Of a DNA stretch of 64,000 bases, positions 52,981 through 61,273 are shown piece by piece (position 1 is the first letter of the stretch; each line of letters starts with the position of its first letter). Source of the stretch: Methanogranum sp963676045 (lineage in GTDB: Archaea > Thermoplasmatota > Thermoplasmata > Methanomassiliicoccales > Methanomethylophilaceae). The notes below the pieces were generated by a model. The model worked only from the letters and a program-made list of their open reading frames with translations, was not told where the DNA came from and made no database searches. The translations under genes and the position numbers were made by a program. The DNA lies in the NCBI GenBank assembly GCA_963676045.1, contig OY780938.1, positions 1,302,001-1,366,000 on the forward strand, given 5' to 3'.

Positions 52981-53280
52981 ATGTTTTGTTCCTCATGCGG
53001 TTCGATGATGTTTCCTAAAGACGGCAAATATGTGTGCAATAAGTGTGGTGCCGTGAAAGAGATCGGCAGTAACAGTCAGGTCTTTAAGACCGAGTCAAAG
53101 AATAGAGAGACAACGGTAATCAAAGAGAATATTGCAACACTTCCAAAGACACGCATAACATGTTCGGAATGCGGCCATACAGAGGCATACTTTGTCATCA
53201 GACAAACCCGTGCAGCAGATGAACCTGAGACCAGGATATATCGTTGCTGCAAATGCAATCACTCGTGGAGAGAGTATTGA
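52981..53280 (+). CDS. tfs: transcription factor S (TFIIS-like)
   Basis: Stimulates RNA cleavage by backtracked RNA polymerase. The 99 residues hold an N-terminal zinc ribbon (CSSCG...CNKCG) and a C-terminal one (CSECGH...CCKCNHSWREY). The C-terminal ribbon normally carries an Asp-Glu pair at its tip; here the loop reads TRAADEPETRIYRC, and the DE of ADEPE fits. It lies immediately upstream of pcn, a conserved archaeal pairing. Confidence 0.95.
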   Translation: MFCSSCGSMMFPKDGKYVCNKCGAVKEIGSNSQVFKTESKNRETTVIKENIATLPKTRITCSECGHTEAYFVIRQTRAADEPETRIYRCCKCNHSWREY

Positions 53281-53296
53281 TTTTGGAGGCATGTAA

Positions 53297-54034
53297 ATGT
53301 TTAAGGCGGAGATTAAATCAGAAACATTGAAAGGGCTTGTCAATATCATATCCACCCTCATCGATGAGGTTAAATTCACCATAGATCACGATGGTATGAG
53401 CTTGAAAGCGGTAGACCCCGCACATGTGGCAATGATAGAGCTCAACGTGGGGGCAAAGGCATTCGAGTCGTTTTCCGCAAGTGAAACCGAAATCGGATTG
53501 GATCTCGATAAGATCAAGACCGTATTGAAATTGGCAGGTCCAGGCGACATTATAATAATGGAGCAGGATGAGAGCCAGGGCAGACTGGTATTCAAAATAG
53601 GAAACATAACCAGGCGTATGAATCTAGTTGATACTTCAAGCATGAGCGATGCAAAGGTACCGCAATTGACGCTCTCTGCTAAAATAAGCATATCCATAGA
53701 TCAGCTTCAAAGAGGAATACGTGCGGCAGAGTCCATTTCCGATCACATCTCGCTAAAAGCAGACCCGAATGGATTTGAGCTTTCTTGCGAAGGAGATACA
53801 GACTTTGCAAGTCTCAGGGTAGACAAAGCAGATCTCGCAGGATTGAATGTGTCCTCGGCCGTATGCAGTCTTTTCCCACTCGATTATTTCTCTAATCTGG
53901 TCAAAGCAATTCCTGCAGGTACAGTAGTAACCGTCGAATTAGATGACGACTATCCTGTAAGGATATTATTCAAGTTGGCTAATGGTGAAGTTAGCGTTTG
54001 TTATTTCCTCGCACCAAGGATCGAGAGCGATTAA
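53297..54034 (+). CDS. pcn: DNA polymerase sliding clamp PCNA
   Basis: Homotrimeric processivity clamp, 245 residues. It shows the two-fold clamp repeat, DHDGMSLKAVDPAHVAMIEL near residue 30, the interdomain region around residues 115-130, and the C-terminal tail YFLAPRIESD. It begins 16 bp after tfs, after GGAGG. A single PCNA gene is present in this window. Confidence 0.97.
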   Translation: MFKAEIKSETLKGLVNIISTLIDEVKFTIDHDGMSLKAVDPAHVAMIELNVGAKAFESFSASETEIGLDLDKIKTVLKLAGPGDIIIMEQDESQGRLVFKIGNITRRMNLVDTSSMSDAKVPQLTLSAKISISIDQLQRGIRAAESISDHISLKADPNGFELSCEGDTDFASLRVDKADLAGLNVSSAVCSLFPLDYFSNLVKAIPAGTVVTVELDDDYPVRILFKLANGEVSVCYFLAPRIESD

Positions 54035-54044
54035 GAGGGATCCG

Positions 54045-54872
54045 ATGGAATACAGTGTTGATGAGATCAAGAACAAGGCAAATGTTTTGAGATTAGACGT
54101 CATCGAAATGACCACTGCAGCAAAATCAGGGCATCCTGGAGGGTCTCTGTCAGCAGCAGATTTCATGGCCACTTTGTATTTCCATGTGTTGAATCATGAC
54201 CCTTCGAATCCAGAATGGGAGGACAGGGACAGATTTGTATTGTCAAAGGGGCACGTTGCACCGATATTGTACGCATCCTTGGCCGAATCTGGATATTTCT
54301 CCAGGGACGAATTAAAAACACTGAGAACCTTGGGGTCGCATCTTCAGGGTCATCCGGTACGTGGGAAGTTACCAGGTGTGGAGATGTCAACGGGCTCGTT
54401 GGGGCAGGGCTTGAGCATGTCTTGTGGGATGGCACTCGCGGGAAAGAAAGATGGCAATGATTACAAGGTATTTTGCCTTCTTGGTGATGGGGAGCTTCAA
54501 AGTGGACAGAATTGGGAAGCAGCAATGTTCGCCCATCATTACGACCTGAACAATCTTATTGCCGTAGTGGATCGTAATCGTTTGCAAATAACAGGGAATA
54601 CAGAGAACACGATGGCTCTGGACCCATTGCCTGAAAAATGGAGGGCGTTTGGATGGAATGTCATAATAATAGATGGACACAACATCCGCCAGATAATCGA
54701 TGCATGCAACAAGGCGAAGGCATCCAAGAAGAATCCTGTTGTAATAATAATGAACACTGTAAAGGGAAAGGGTGTTTCCTTTATGGAGAACAATGCAGAG
54801 TTCCACGGTAAAGCGTGTAATTGCGATGAGTACGAATGTGCAATAAAGGAATTGAAGGATGTGATCCATTGA
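54045..54872 (+). CDS. transketolase, N-terminal subunit
   Basis: Thiamin-diphosphate-binding half (275 residues) of a split transketolase. The TPP motif appears as LLGDGELQSGQNWEAAMFA...NLIAVVDRNR, and the N-terminal GHPGGSLSAADFMATLYF is characteristic. The ATG follows AGAGGG. Split transketolases are normal in archaea, so this is not a frameshifted gene. The stop overlaps the C-terminal subunit start (TTGA). Confidence 0.94.
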   Translation: MEYSVDEIKNKANVLRLDVIEMTTAAKSGHPGGSLSAADFMATLYFHVLNHDPSNPEWEDRDRFVLSKGHVAPILYASLAESGYFSRDELKTLRTLGSHLQGHPVRGKLPGVEMSTGSLGQGLSMSCGMALAGKKDGNDYKVFCLLGDGELQSGQNWEAAMFAHHYDLNNLIAVVDRNRLQITGNTENTMALDPLPEKWRAFGWNVIIIDGHNIRQIIDACNKAKASKKNPVVIIMNTVKGKGVSFMENNAEFHGKACNCDEYECAIKELKDVIH

Positions 54873-55825
54873 ATGGAAAGAAGATTGCACAACGTAATTA
54901 CTACGGTAAGGCATTAGTTGAGCTCGCAGAAAAAAATCCAAAGGTCTTTGTAATCGACGCAGACCTTGCAGGGTCTACAAAGACATCAGACTTCAAGAAA
55001 GTAGCTCAAGACAGATTCATAGAGTGCGGTATCGCAGAACAGAACATGATCGGAATCTCTTCTGGTCTTGCAGCTTCAGGCAAGGTTGTATTTGCCTCGA
55101 CGTTTGCGGTATTTGCAACAGGAAGATGTTGGGAGCAGATAAGGTTGGCAGTGGCCTATCCAAAATTGAACGTGAAGATCGTAGCTACGCATAGCGGCAT
55201 AAGTGTTGGCGAGGACGGGGCATCTCATCAGGCTTTGGAGGATATGGCAATAATGCGTGCATTGCCAAACATGACTGTAATATCTCCGGCAGATGCATTT
55301 GAAGCATATCAGGCAACGATAGCCATTGCTAATTTCAACGGCCCAGTGTATATGAGACTAGGTCGTGCTGAATTCCCATGTGTGACAGCAGAGGGCGAAG
55401 AATTCGAGATCGGTAAAGCCAAGCTTATGAAAGAAGGCAAAGATGTAACATTGATCGGTACTGGTCAAATGGTTTCGAATTGCATAGAGGCTGCAAATAT
55501 ACTTTCCAATGAAAATATAGATGCAGAAGTTATCAACATGTCCACAATAAAGCCACTTGACAAAGATGCTGTGTTGAGGTCTGTCAGTAAGACAAGATGC
55601 GTTGTCACGGCAGAGGAGCACAGTATAATCGGTGGATTAGGGTCCGCAGTCGCCGAATTACTATCTGAAGAAATGCCTTTGCCACTTAGAAGGATAGGTA
55701 CTAATGATACTTTCGGAGAATCAGGTACCCCAGATGAACTTTTTACAAAGTATGGACTGACCGCAGAAGATATAGCCAATGCGGCAAGAATCATGATTCA
55801 AAATAAAAAAGAGGCATTGCAATGA
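54869..55825 (+). CDS. transketolase, C-terminal subunit
   Basis: The 318-residue pyrimidine-binding and C-terminal domain half. It has the conserved Glu region FIECGIAEQNMIGISSGLA, THSGISVGEDGASHQALEDMA, and the C-terminal EEHSIIGGLGSAVAELL. It uses a TTG start overlapping the previous stop by 4 nt, with GTGAT as ribosome site. With transaldolase it provides the non-oxidative pentose phosphate reactions. Confidence 0.94.
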   Translation: MNGKKIAQRNYYGKALVELAEKNPKVFVIDADLAGSTKTSDFKKVAQDRFIECGIAEQNMIGISSGLAASGKVVFASTFAVFATGRCWEQIRLAVAYPKLNVKIVATHSGISVGEDGASHQALEDMAIMRALPNMTVISPADAFEAYQATIAIANFNGPVYMRLGRAEFPCVTAEGEEFEIGKAKLMKEGKDVTLIGTGQMVSNCIEAANILSNENIDAEVINMSTIKPLDKDAVLRSVSKTRCVVTAEEHSIIGGLGSAVAELLSEEMPLPLRRIGTNDTFGESGTPDELFTKYGLTAEDIANAARIMIQNKKEALQ

Positions 55826-56466
55826 AGATATTCATAGATACAGCCAATCTTGATATGATCAAAGAGATAAACAGTTGGGGAATATTGGATGGTGTCACAA
55901 CTAATCCAAGTTTGATTGCGAAAGAAGGAGTGGACACACCCACGCGCGTAAAGGAGATCGCAAAGATCGTCGACGGTCCGATATCTGCTGAAGCGATGTC
56001 ATTGGATGCAGAGGGAATGATCAAAGAAGGTCGTCAGCTGGCAGCCATACACCCCAATATCAATGTCAAGTTGCCAATGTGTATCGAGGCCTTGAAGGCA
56101 ACAAAAGTATTGTCTTCGGAAGGGATAGATGTCAATGTAACACTGATATTCTCTTCACAGCAAGCACTTTTGGCTGCAAAAGCTGGAGCAAGATACGTAT
56201 CTCCCTTCGTAGGGCGTCTTGATGATATCGGCATGCACGGATCGGATCTTGTCGGAGAGATAATGCAGATATTTGCAAATTATGACTTCGACACAGAGGT
56301 GATCGCGGCATCGATAAGAGGGCCGACACACGTTCTAGAGGTCGCTTCAATGGGATGCGATATCGCCACAATTCCCTACAATGTCCTTAAGATGATGGTT
56401 TCCCATCCAAAGACCGACGAGGGCATTCAGAAATTCATTGAGGACTACAGCAAAATCAAAAAGTGA
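55822..56466 (+). CDS. tal: transaldolase (TalC / F6P-aldolase-like)
   Basis: A short 214-residue transaldolase. The N-terminal MKIFIDTANLDMIKEI and DGVTTNPSLI, the Schiff-base lysine in INVKLPM near residue 83, and YVSPFVGRLDDIG match this subfamily. It overlaps the transketolase gene by 4 nt. The set tkt-tal supplies ribose 5-phosphate for Prs and aromatic precursors. Confidence 0.94.
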   Translation: MKIFIDTANLDMIKEINSWGILDGVTTNPSLIAKEGVDTPTRVKEIAKIVDGPISAEAMSLDAEGMIKEGRQLAAIHPNINVKLPMCIEALKATKVLSSEGIDVNVTLIFSSQQALLAAKAGARYVSPFVGRLDDIGMHGSDLVGEIMQIFANYDFDTEVIAASIRGPTHVLEVASMGCDIATIPYNVLKMMVSHPKTDEGIQKFIEDYSKIKK

Positions 56467-56489
56467 TCGTTGTCTTCGAGGTCAAAGGA

Positions 56490-57542
56490 ATGAGGATCGT
56501 AAAATCAGCGAAGGTTCCTGCTTCCGAGGCCTCGGAGATAATACCACAACTTATCGGTTTGGGATTTGTGGATCGTTCTGCAAAGATATGTAAGATCGAC
56601 GGATTCCGCTTGATTCCGATATTGATTGAATTTGAGACAATAGTTCATGATATGGGCTATGAATTGGTGGAAGTATCAGCATACACAATGGAAAGGAGAC
56701 CTCCGCAGGAAAGGATCGTAGAGATGCTCGGAGATCTCCCAGAGGAAGTAATACGATCCATGCCAACCAAGTGGGAGTATGTCGGCGATATTGTAATTTT
56801 GAAATTGGACCCGATATGTGAACCTTATAAAGGGCGGATAGGGGATGTTTATGCTAGTGTCCTTGATATCGACACCATATGTGCAGATATGCGTGGCGTG
56901 TCCGGAGAATTTAGAAGGCCCAGCATGGATGTGATCCACGGAACCAAAACCGAATCTACAAGATTGGAGAATGGGATATACTATAACTTCGATGTTAGCA
57001 AGGTCATGTTCGCATCAGGTAATACGGATGAGAGACATAGGATGAGAGAACTGGATTGCACCGGTGAAACAATATTGGATATGTTCGCAGGCATTGGTTA
57101 TTTCACGTTGCCCATCGCCAAATATTCTGGGGCTAGAAGGGTATTCGCATGCGAGAAGAATCCGGATTCGTATCAATTTCTTTTGAGGAATATACTTCTT
57201 AATGCTGTTGATGATAAAGTTATCCCGATATTATCTGACAATCGGAATCTCCAGGGTAAGGATTTCGCGGACCGGATACTGATGGGATACGTTCAAAGAA
57301 CTTCGGATTTTCTTCCTAAGGCGTTGTCGATGATCAAAGACAATGGCGTGATACATTATCATGATACATTTTATGTAAATGACCATCAAAAGAGGATCAA
57401 AGAGATCTTTGATAGGGAATGCGGCAGTAATGGATATGAAATAGAGAATTTGCACGAGGTAAAATCATTTGCCCCGGCAGTTTCTCATTATGTTGCGGAT
57501 GTTCGTATATTCAAACCGATTCTCCAGAACTGCACGCAGTGA
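56490..57542 (+). CDS. Trm5/TYW2-family tRNA methyltransferase or aminocarboxypropyltransferase
   Basis: About 350 residues. The N-terminal D1 domain (MRIVKSAKVPASEASEII) and a central domain lead into a class I fold with DMFAGIGYFTLPIAKYSGA (motif I) and ACEKNPDSY. The motif MGYVQRT, in place of the NPP/NLP of Trm5, suggests the wybutosine branch (TYW2-like) acting at position 37 of tRNA-Phe. A GTG at 56463 overlaps the transaldolase stop and is an alternative start; the ATG at 56490 follows GAGGTC. The 3' end overlaps the DUF530 gene by 32 bp. Confidence 0.82.
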   Translation: MRIVKSAKVPASEASEIIPQLIGLGFVDRSAKICKIDGFRLIPILIEFETIVHDMGYELVEVSAYTMERRPPQERIVEMLGDLPEEVIRSMPTKWEYVGDIVILKLDPICEPYKGRIGDVYASVLDIDTICADMRGVSGEFRRPSMDVIHGTKTESTRLENGIYYNFDVSKVMFASGNTDERHRMRELDCTGETILDMFAGIGYFTLPIAKYSGARRVFACEKNPDSYQFLLRNILLNAVDDKVIPILSDNRNLQGKDFADRILMGYVQRTSDFLPKALSMIKDNGVIHYHDTFYVNDHQKRIKEIFDRECGSNGYEIENLHEVKSFAPAVSHYVADVRIFKPILQNCTQ

Positions 57543-59016
57543 GCAGAGTATTCATAGAATCTCTATATTTTTCACCGTTTGTTTCAATGACCGCTCTCAC
57601 GAAAGGTATCAAAAATTGCACGAACTGCAGTTCATCCGGATTCAGATTGATGGGCGATTTCGCCGTCTTATCGCAAGCGAACACAAAAGCGACAGCTAAG
57701 CACCGTTCTTTTGAATTTTTCAATGTCTCTGTACCAATGACTTTTAGAACGAAATCCAAGCCCTCAACTTTTGCAGCTTTAGCTAGCGTATCTGCTAATC
57801 TTGTCATTGGTTTCGGCCTTACAAATTGAGGAAGACTTGCAACGACATCTTCTGATATATGTTTCTGATATGCTTCATCAAGCACGAGTTCATGTGATGA
57901 TTTGGGGCGTTCTTTGTAACGGGACGCGATCCTTTCTGAAGTATGTGCTTTGATGATCTCATTCCAATCAGTATCCCAAAGATATGCGAATGCTTCAGAG
58001 GCCTTTCCATTCTTTAGTATGAGTGAACGCGGATTGTTCTCCAGGAATTTCTTAAGAGTCTTTTTCTCGTTTTCCGTCCCTATCAATGCAGAAATAAAAT
58101 TATCGAGATTGGAACCGTAATTTTTAGTGCCTATTATATATGTAGATATGCCGCAGCTTTTCAAATTACACAGTTTATCTTTCTTTGTATTTATTATTAG
58201 GGTTTTATCGTTCAATTCACCGCGGATATATCTGTCAAGGACCTCGCCTTCGATCTTCATTTCTCCGCTTTCATCTTGCGTATGATACTTATGTAGTATT
58301 TTGACCTCTATATCATCCAATGGATCAATGGCGCACAATCTTGATATGAGGAATTGTATCGTGGATATCTCCTTGGCGCAATCTTCGCATATCCTTATCG
58401 ATTCGTTGAGGGATTTGATGCGTATCATAAGTATAAGCGAACTGTCATGTCCGCATTCGAGGCCATCATCTTTGAACTCATATGGCGTTTCCCAGAATGT
58501 CTCATAGAGATAATCTACAGGCATGTTCGGGGTATCCGAGCAGACCAATCCATCCTCGAAAGAATATAAATGTAACTTATTCTTTTTTATGAATTGATTA
58601 TAAAGGAGAAGTCTTATTTTTGGGTCGTTGTAATACTGACAGCCGATCAGCTTATCATTCCCGACAGCACCTCTGACTGCAAACGGCACTTTTTCTCCGG
58701 CAAGAGTTGCAGTCGCCAGAAGAGGTATCTTTCCGGCCGCAGACAAGGATATTGTTCCTGCGTATGCTTTGGCAATATCGTCGCTGCCTCTGGCCGCAAG
58801 TTTCAAAAGTGCAGCTTCATCTTGTTTGTATTTTGAAATGGAATCTATTTCCTTAAATGTTTTATCAAATACACATTTTCTACAATTACCTGCGCACATA
58901 GGCCTGAGGATGCTTGGGTTATCAGCTATTTTTTTGGAACGGCTTATGATCTCATCCTCGAGTCTCTTTGGTGTTTGCTTCACACCTCTCATTCTGAGAC
59001 GCTTCTTGCCTACCAT
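57511..59016 (-). CDS. DUF530-like cysteine-cluster protein of methanogens
   Basis: A protein of about 501 residues. It begins with a basic region (KKRLRMRGVKQTPKRL), then CAGNCRKC near residue 41, LECGHDSS and ICEDCAKE around 190-215, and further Cys in KLCNLKSCG, so it may hold zinc or an iron-sulfur cluster. The C-terminal half is mixed alpha/beta and ends Asp/Glu-rich. It resembles DUF530, known mainly from methanogens, with unknown function. The ATG at 59016 lies 27 bp from a TTATTTATC box and is preferred over 59091. Confidence 0.7.
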   Translation of the reverse strand: MVGKKRLRMRGVKQTPKRLEDEIISRSKKIADNPSILRPMCAGNCRKCVFDKTFKEIDSISKYKQDEAALLKLAARGSDDIAKAYAGTISLSAAGKIPLLATATLAGEKVPFAVRGAVGNDKLIGCQYYNDPKIRLLLYNQFIKKNKLHLYSFEDGLVCSDTPNMPVDYLYETFWETPYEFKDDGLECGHDSSLILMIRIKSLNESIRICEDCAKEISTIQFLISRLCAIDPLDDIEVKILHKYHTQDESGEMKIEGEVLDRYIRGELNDKTLIINTKKDKLCNLKSCGISTYIIGTKNYGSNLDNFISALIGTENEKKTLKKFLENNPRSLILKNGKASEAFAYLWDTDWNEIIKAHTSERIASRYKERPKSSHELVLDEAYQKHISEDVVASLPQFVRPKPMTRLADTLAKAAKVEGLDFVLKVIGTETLKNSKERCLAVAFVFACDKTAKSPINLNPDELQFVQFLIPFVRAVIETNGEKYRDSMNTLLTACSSGESV

Positions 59017-59038
59017 ATATGCCCGTATACGATTTTTC

Positions 59039-59078
59039 GATAAATAATTACTGAACGATGCATGAACATTATTTAATC
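59039..59078. promoter_or_regulatory. divergent TATA boxes of the DUF530 gene and the AMP-pathway operon
   Basis: Minus-strand TTATTTATCG (59039-59048) lies about 27 bp from the DUF530 ATG. Plus-strand TTATTTAA (59069-59076) lies about 27 bp from the GTG of the isomerase gene. Both spacings predict leaderless transcripts. Confidence 0.55.
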
Positions 59079-59100
59079 TGTGCAATGACATTCTGGATTC

Positions 59101-60033
59101 GTGTCAGACATAATCATTGAAACAGCATCTGCAATACGGGAGATGAAGATTCGTGGTGCAGGGAGGATAGCACGTGCCGGAGCTTCCGCTTTAATGATTT
59201 TTGCAGAAGAATATCAGGGCGATTCTTTGGAATCTTTTGTGAGGGATTTGGATTCGGCTTCAAAGACGATATTGGATTCAAGGCCCACTGCTGTCTCATT
59301 ATGGAATGCGGTGAATTCCTGTATCAAAGATATACAGAAGATGAAGAATCTGGATGAAGCTAAAAGATCCGTGTCCATTAATGCGAAAATATTTATTGAA
59401 ACGTCATCAAACGCAGTGGATTCTATTGGAAAAATAGGATCTAAGAGGATACAGGATGGCGACGTTATAATGACCCATTGCAACAGTAGTGCTGCATTGG
59501 AAGTAATGAAAGAGGCGCACAGACAAGGAAAGACCTTCAAAGTTTATGCAACGGAATCGCGCCCTTGGAGACAAGGCATACTGACAGTCAATGAACTTGC
59601 CAATGCAGGCATCGATGTAAATTTGATAATAGACAGTGCGGTCCGTACTGTAATGAAGAAAGTCGACAAGGTATTTGTTGGCGCTGATACTATCACGTCC
59701 ACAGGTACGCTGATAAATAAGATAGGGACCTCTCAACTAGCACTCTGTGCTGATGAGGCCCGCGTGCCATTTTACGTATGCAGCGAGACCTACAAGTTCT
59801 CACCCCTGACCATTCTTGGCGATAATGTTACTATTGAAGAGAGGGGATTCGAGGAGATAGTAAAACCAGGAGAGATATCCGATTCGGTAGGGATATTCAA
59901 TCCGGTGTTCGATTCGACTCCTGCAAAGTATATCGAGGCCATAATCACAGAGATTGGGATAGTGTGTCCAGGTTCTGTGTATGATATAATGGTAAGAAAA
60001 TTTGGAGATAATTCTATTAAAATGAGGGATTGA
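59101..60033 (+). CDS. e2b2: ribose-1,5-bisphosphate isomerase
   Basis: Converts ribose 1,5-bisphosphate to ribulose 1,5-bisphosphate, the second step of the archaeal AMP pathway. The 310 residues belong to the eIF2B/MtnA superfamily: MKIRGAGRIARAGA at the N-terminus, THCNSSAALEVMKEA, and VFVGADTITSTGTLINKIGT. It starts with GTG. Its place one base upstream of rbcL separates it from eIF2B or MtnA paralogues. Confidence 0.93.
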   Translation: MSDIIIETASAIREMKIRGAGRIARAGASALMIFAEEYQGDSLESFVRDLDSASKTILDSRPTAVSLWNAVNSCIKDIQKMKNLDEAKRSVSINAKIFIETSSNAVDSIGKIGSKRIQDGDVIMTHCNSSAALEVMKEAHRQGKTFKVYATESRPWRQGILTVNELANAGIDVNLIIDSAVRTVMKKVDKVFVGADTITSTGTLINKIGTSQLALCADEARVPFYVCSETYKFSPLTILGDNVTIEERGFEEIVKPGEISDSVGIFNPVFDSTPAKYIEAIITEIGIVCPGSVYDIMVRKFGDNSIKMRD

Positions 60034-60034
60034 A

Positions 60035-61273
60035 ATGAAAACATATTCATACATGCATCTTGGAGAATCTGTCGATCCTGACAGATACGTGGTATGTAAA
60101 TATCGTGTCACCACGGAACTTTCAATGGAGAGGGCTTCAGAAGCCATCGCTGCAGAGCAATCGACCGGTACATGGACAGGAATATCTACCTTGAGCCAGG
60201 ACATATTCGAGAACTATGGTGCGAGGGTAGTCGATATAAAGGGAGATATGGTGGCCATCGCATATCCTGAAGAAGACTTTAGCATAGAGAATGGAGGGAT
60301 ACCTCAGATATTGAGCGTAATAGCCGGAAATCTATTCGGTCTTGATGCATTGAAAGGCGTCAGATTGGAAGATGTGGATTTCCCGAAAGGCATAATGGAG
60401 ATGTACGGGGGTCCAAAATTCGGGTCCGAGGGATTGAGGGAGATACTCCATCGTTCGGAGAAGCCACTGGTCGGTACGATAGTGAAACCCAAGATAGGGT
60501 TGAACCCAAAGGATACTGCGAAATACGTGTACGATGCAGGCAGCGGAGGACTTACGAACAGCAAGGATGATGAGACCTTGGTCGATCAGAGGTTCTGTCC
60601 GATCGAGGATCGTACCATAGCGATCGCAGAGTCACTGGATAGGTTGAAAGAAGAAGGACATTACATGGTACATGCTATGAATGTAAGTACCAATGGTGAC
60701 AAGATCGTTGAATTGGCAGAGAAGGTCCAAGCATGGGGTGCCAAACAGATAATGGTGGACGTCATAACTTGTGGATTCGGTGCTGTCCAGGCCCTTGCCG
60801 AGGACAAGTCGATAAAGGTCCCCATTCATGTTCACAGGACAATGCACGGTGCTATGACGAAGGACCCATTGCATGGCGTATCCATGCTCGCAATAACCAA
60901 GTTGGTGCGCATGTGCGGAGGAGATGCATTGCATATAGGAACCCTTGGGGTAGGAAAGATGACAGGCGACTGCAAGGGAGATTATGAGAGCCTAAGGGCA
61001 TGCCTCGACAGTTCCAGATATTATAAGACGATGATGCCCGTATCTTCCGGAGGAGTATATCCCGGAGCCGTAGGCAAATTAATTGACGTTGCAGGTAAGA
61101 ACATTCAGATACAGGCAGGTGGCGGTGTAGCAGGGCATCCAGGTGGAGTCAAGAAGGGTGCAATGGCAATGTGCCAGGCAGTAGATGCCGCTTGTTTGGG
61201 AATAGATCCTCGTGAATATGCAAAAAGTCACGAGGAATTAAGGGTCGCTCTTGATACGTGGGGAATGAAATGA
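60035..61273 (+). CDS. rbcL: ribulose-1,5-bisphosphate carboxylase, form III
   Basis: Fixes CO2 onto RuBP to give two 3-phosphoglycerates. The 412 residues carry catalytic Lys151 (GTIVKPKIG), the carbamylated Lys177 with DDE, His267 in HVHRTMHGA, and loop-6 Lys308 in HIGTLGVGKMTGD. All key residues are present, so it should be active. The segment before Lys177 reads GGLTNSKDDE, unlike the usual GGxDFxKDDE. It is flanked by the other two AMP-pathway genes, so it serves nucleotide salvage, not a Calvin cycle. Confidence 0.96.
   Translation: MKTYSYMHLGESVDPDRYVVCKYRVTTELSMERASEAIAAEQSTGTWTGISTLSQDIFENYGARVVDIKGDMVAIAYPEEDFSIENGGIPQILSVIAGNLFGLDALKGVRLEDVDFPKGIMEMYGGPKFGSEGLREILHRSEKPLVGTIVKPKIGLNPKDTAKYVYDAGSGGLTNSKDDETLVDQRFCPIEDRTIAIAESLDRLKEEGHYMVHAMNVSTNGDKIVELAEKVQAWGAKQIMVDVITCGFGAVQALAEDKSIKVPIHVHRTMHGAMTKDPLHGVSMLAITKLVRMCGGDALHIGTLGVGKMTGDCKGDYESLRACLDSSRYYKTMMPVSSGGVYPGAVGKLIDVAGKNIQIQAGGGVAGHPGGVKKGAMAMCQAVDAACLGIDPREYAKSHEELRVALDTWGMK

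Noticed and set aside
54045..55825. Transketolase split by a frameshift
   Set aside because: Separate N- and C-terminal subunits with a TTGA overlap are the normal archaeal form, and both halves are complete.
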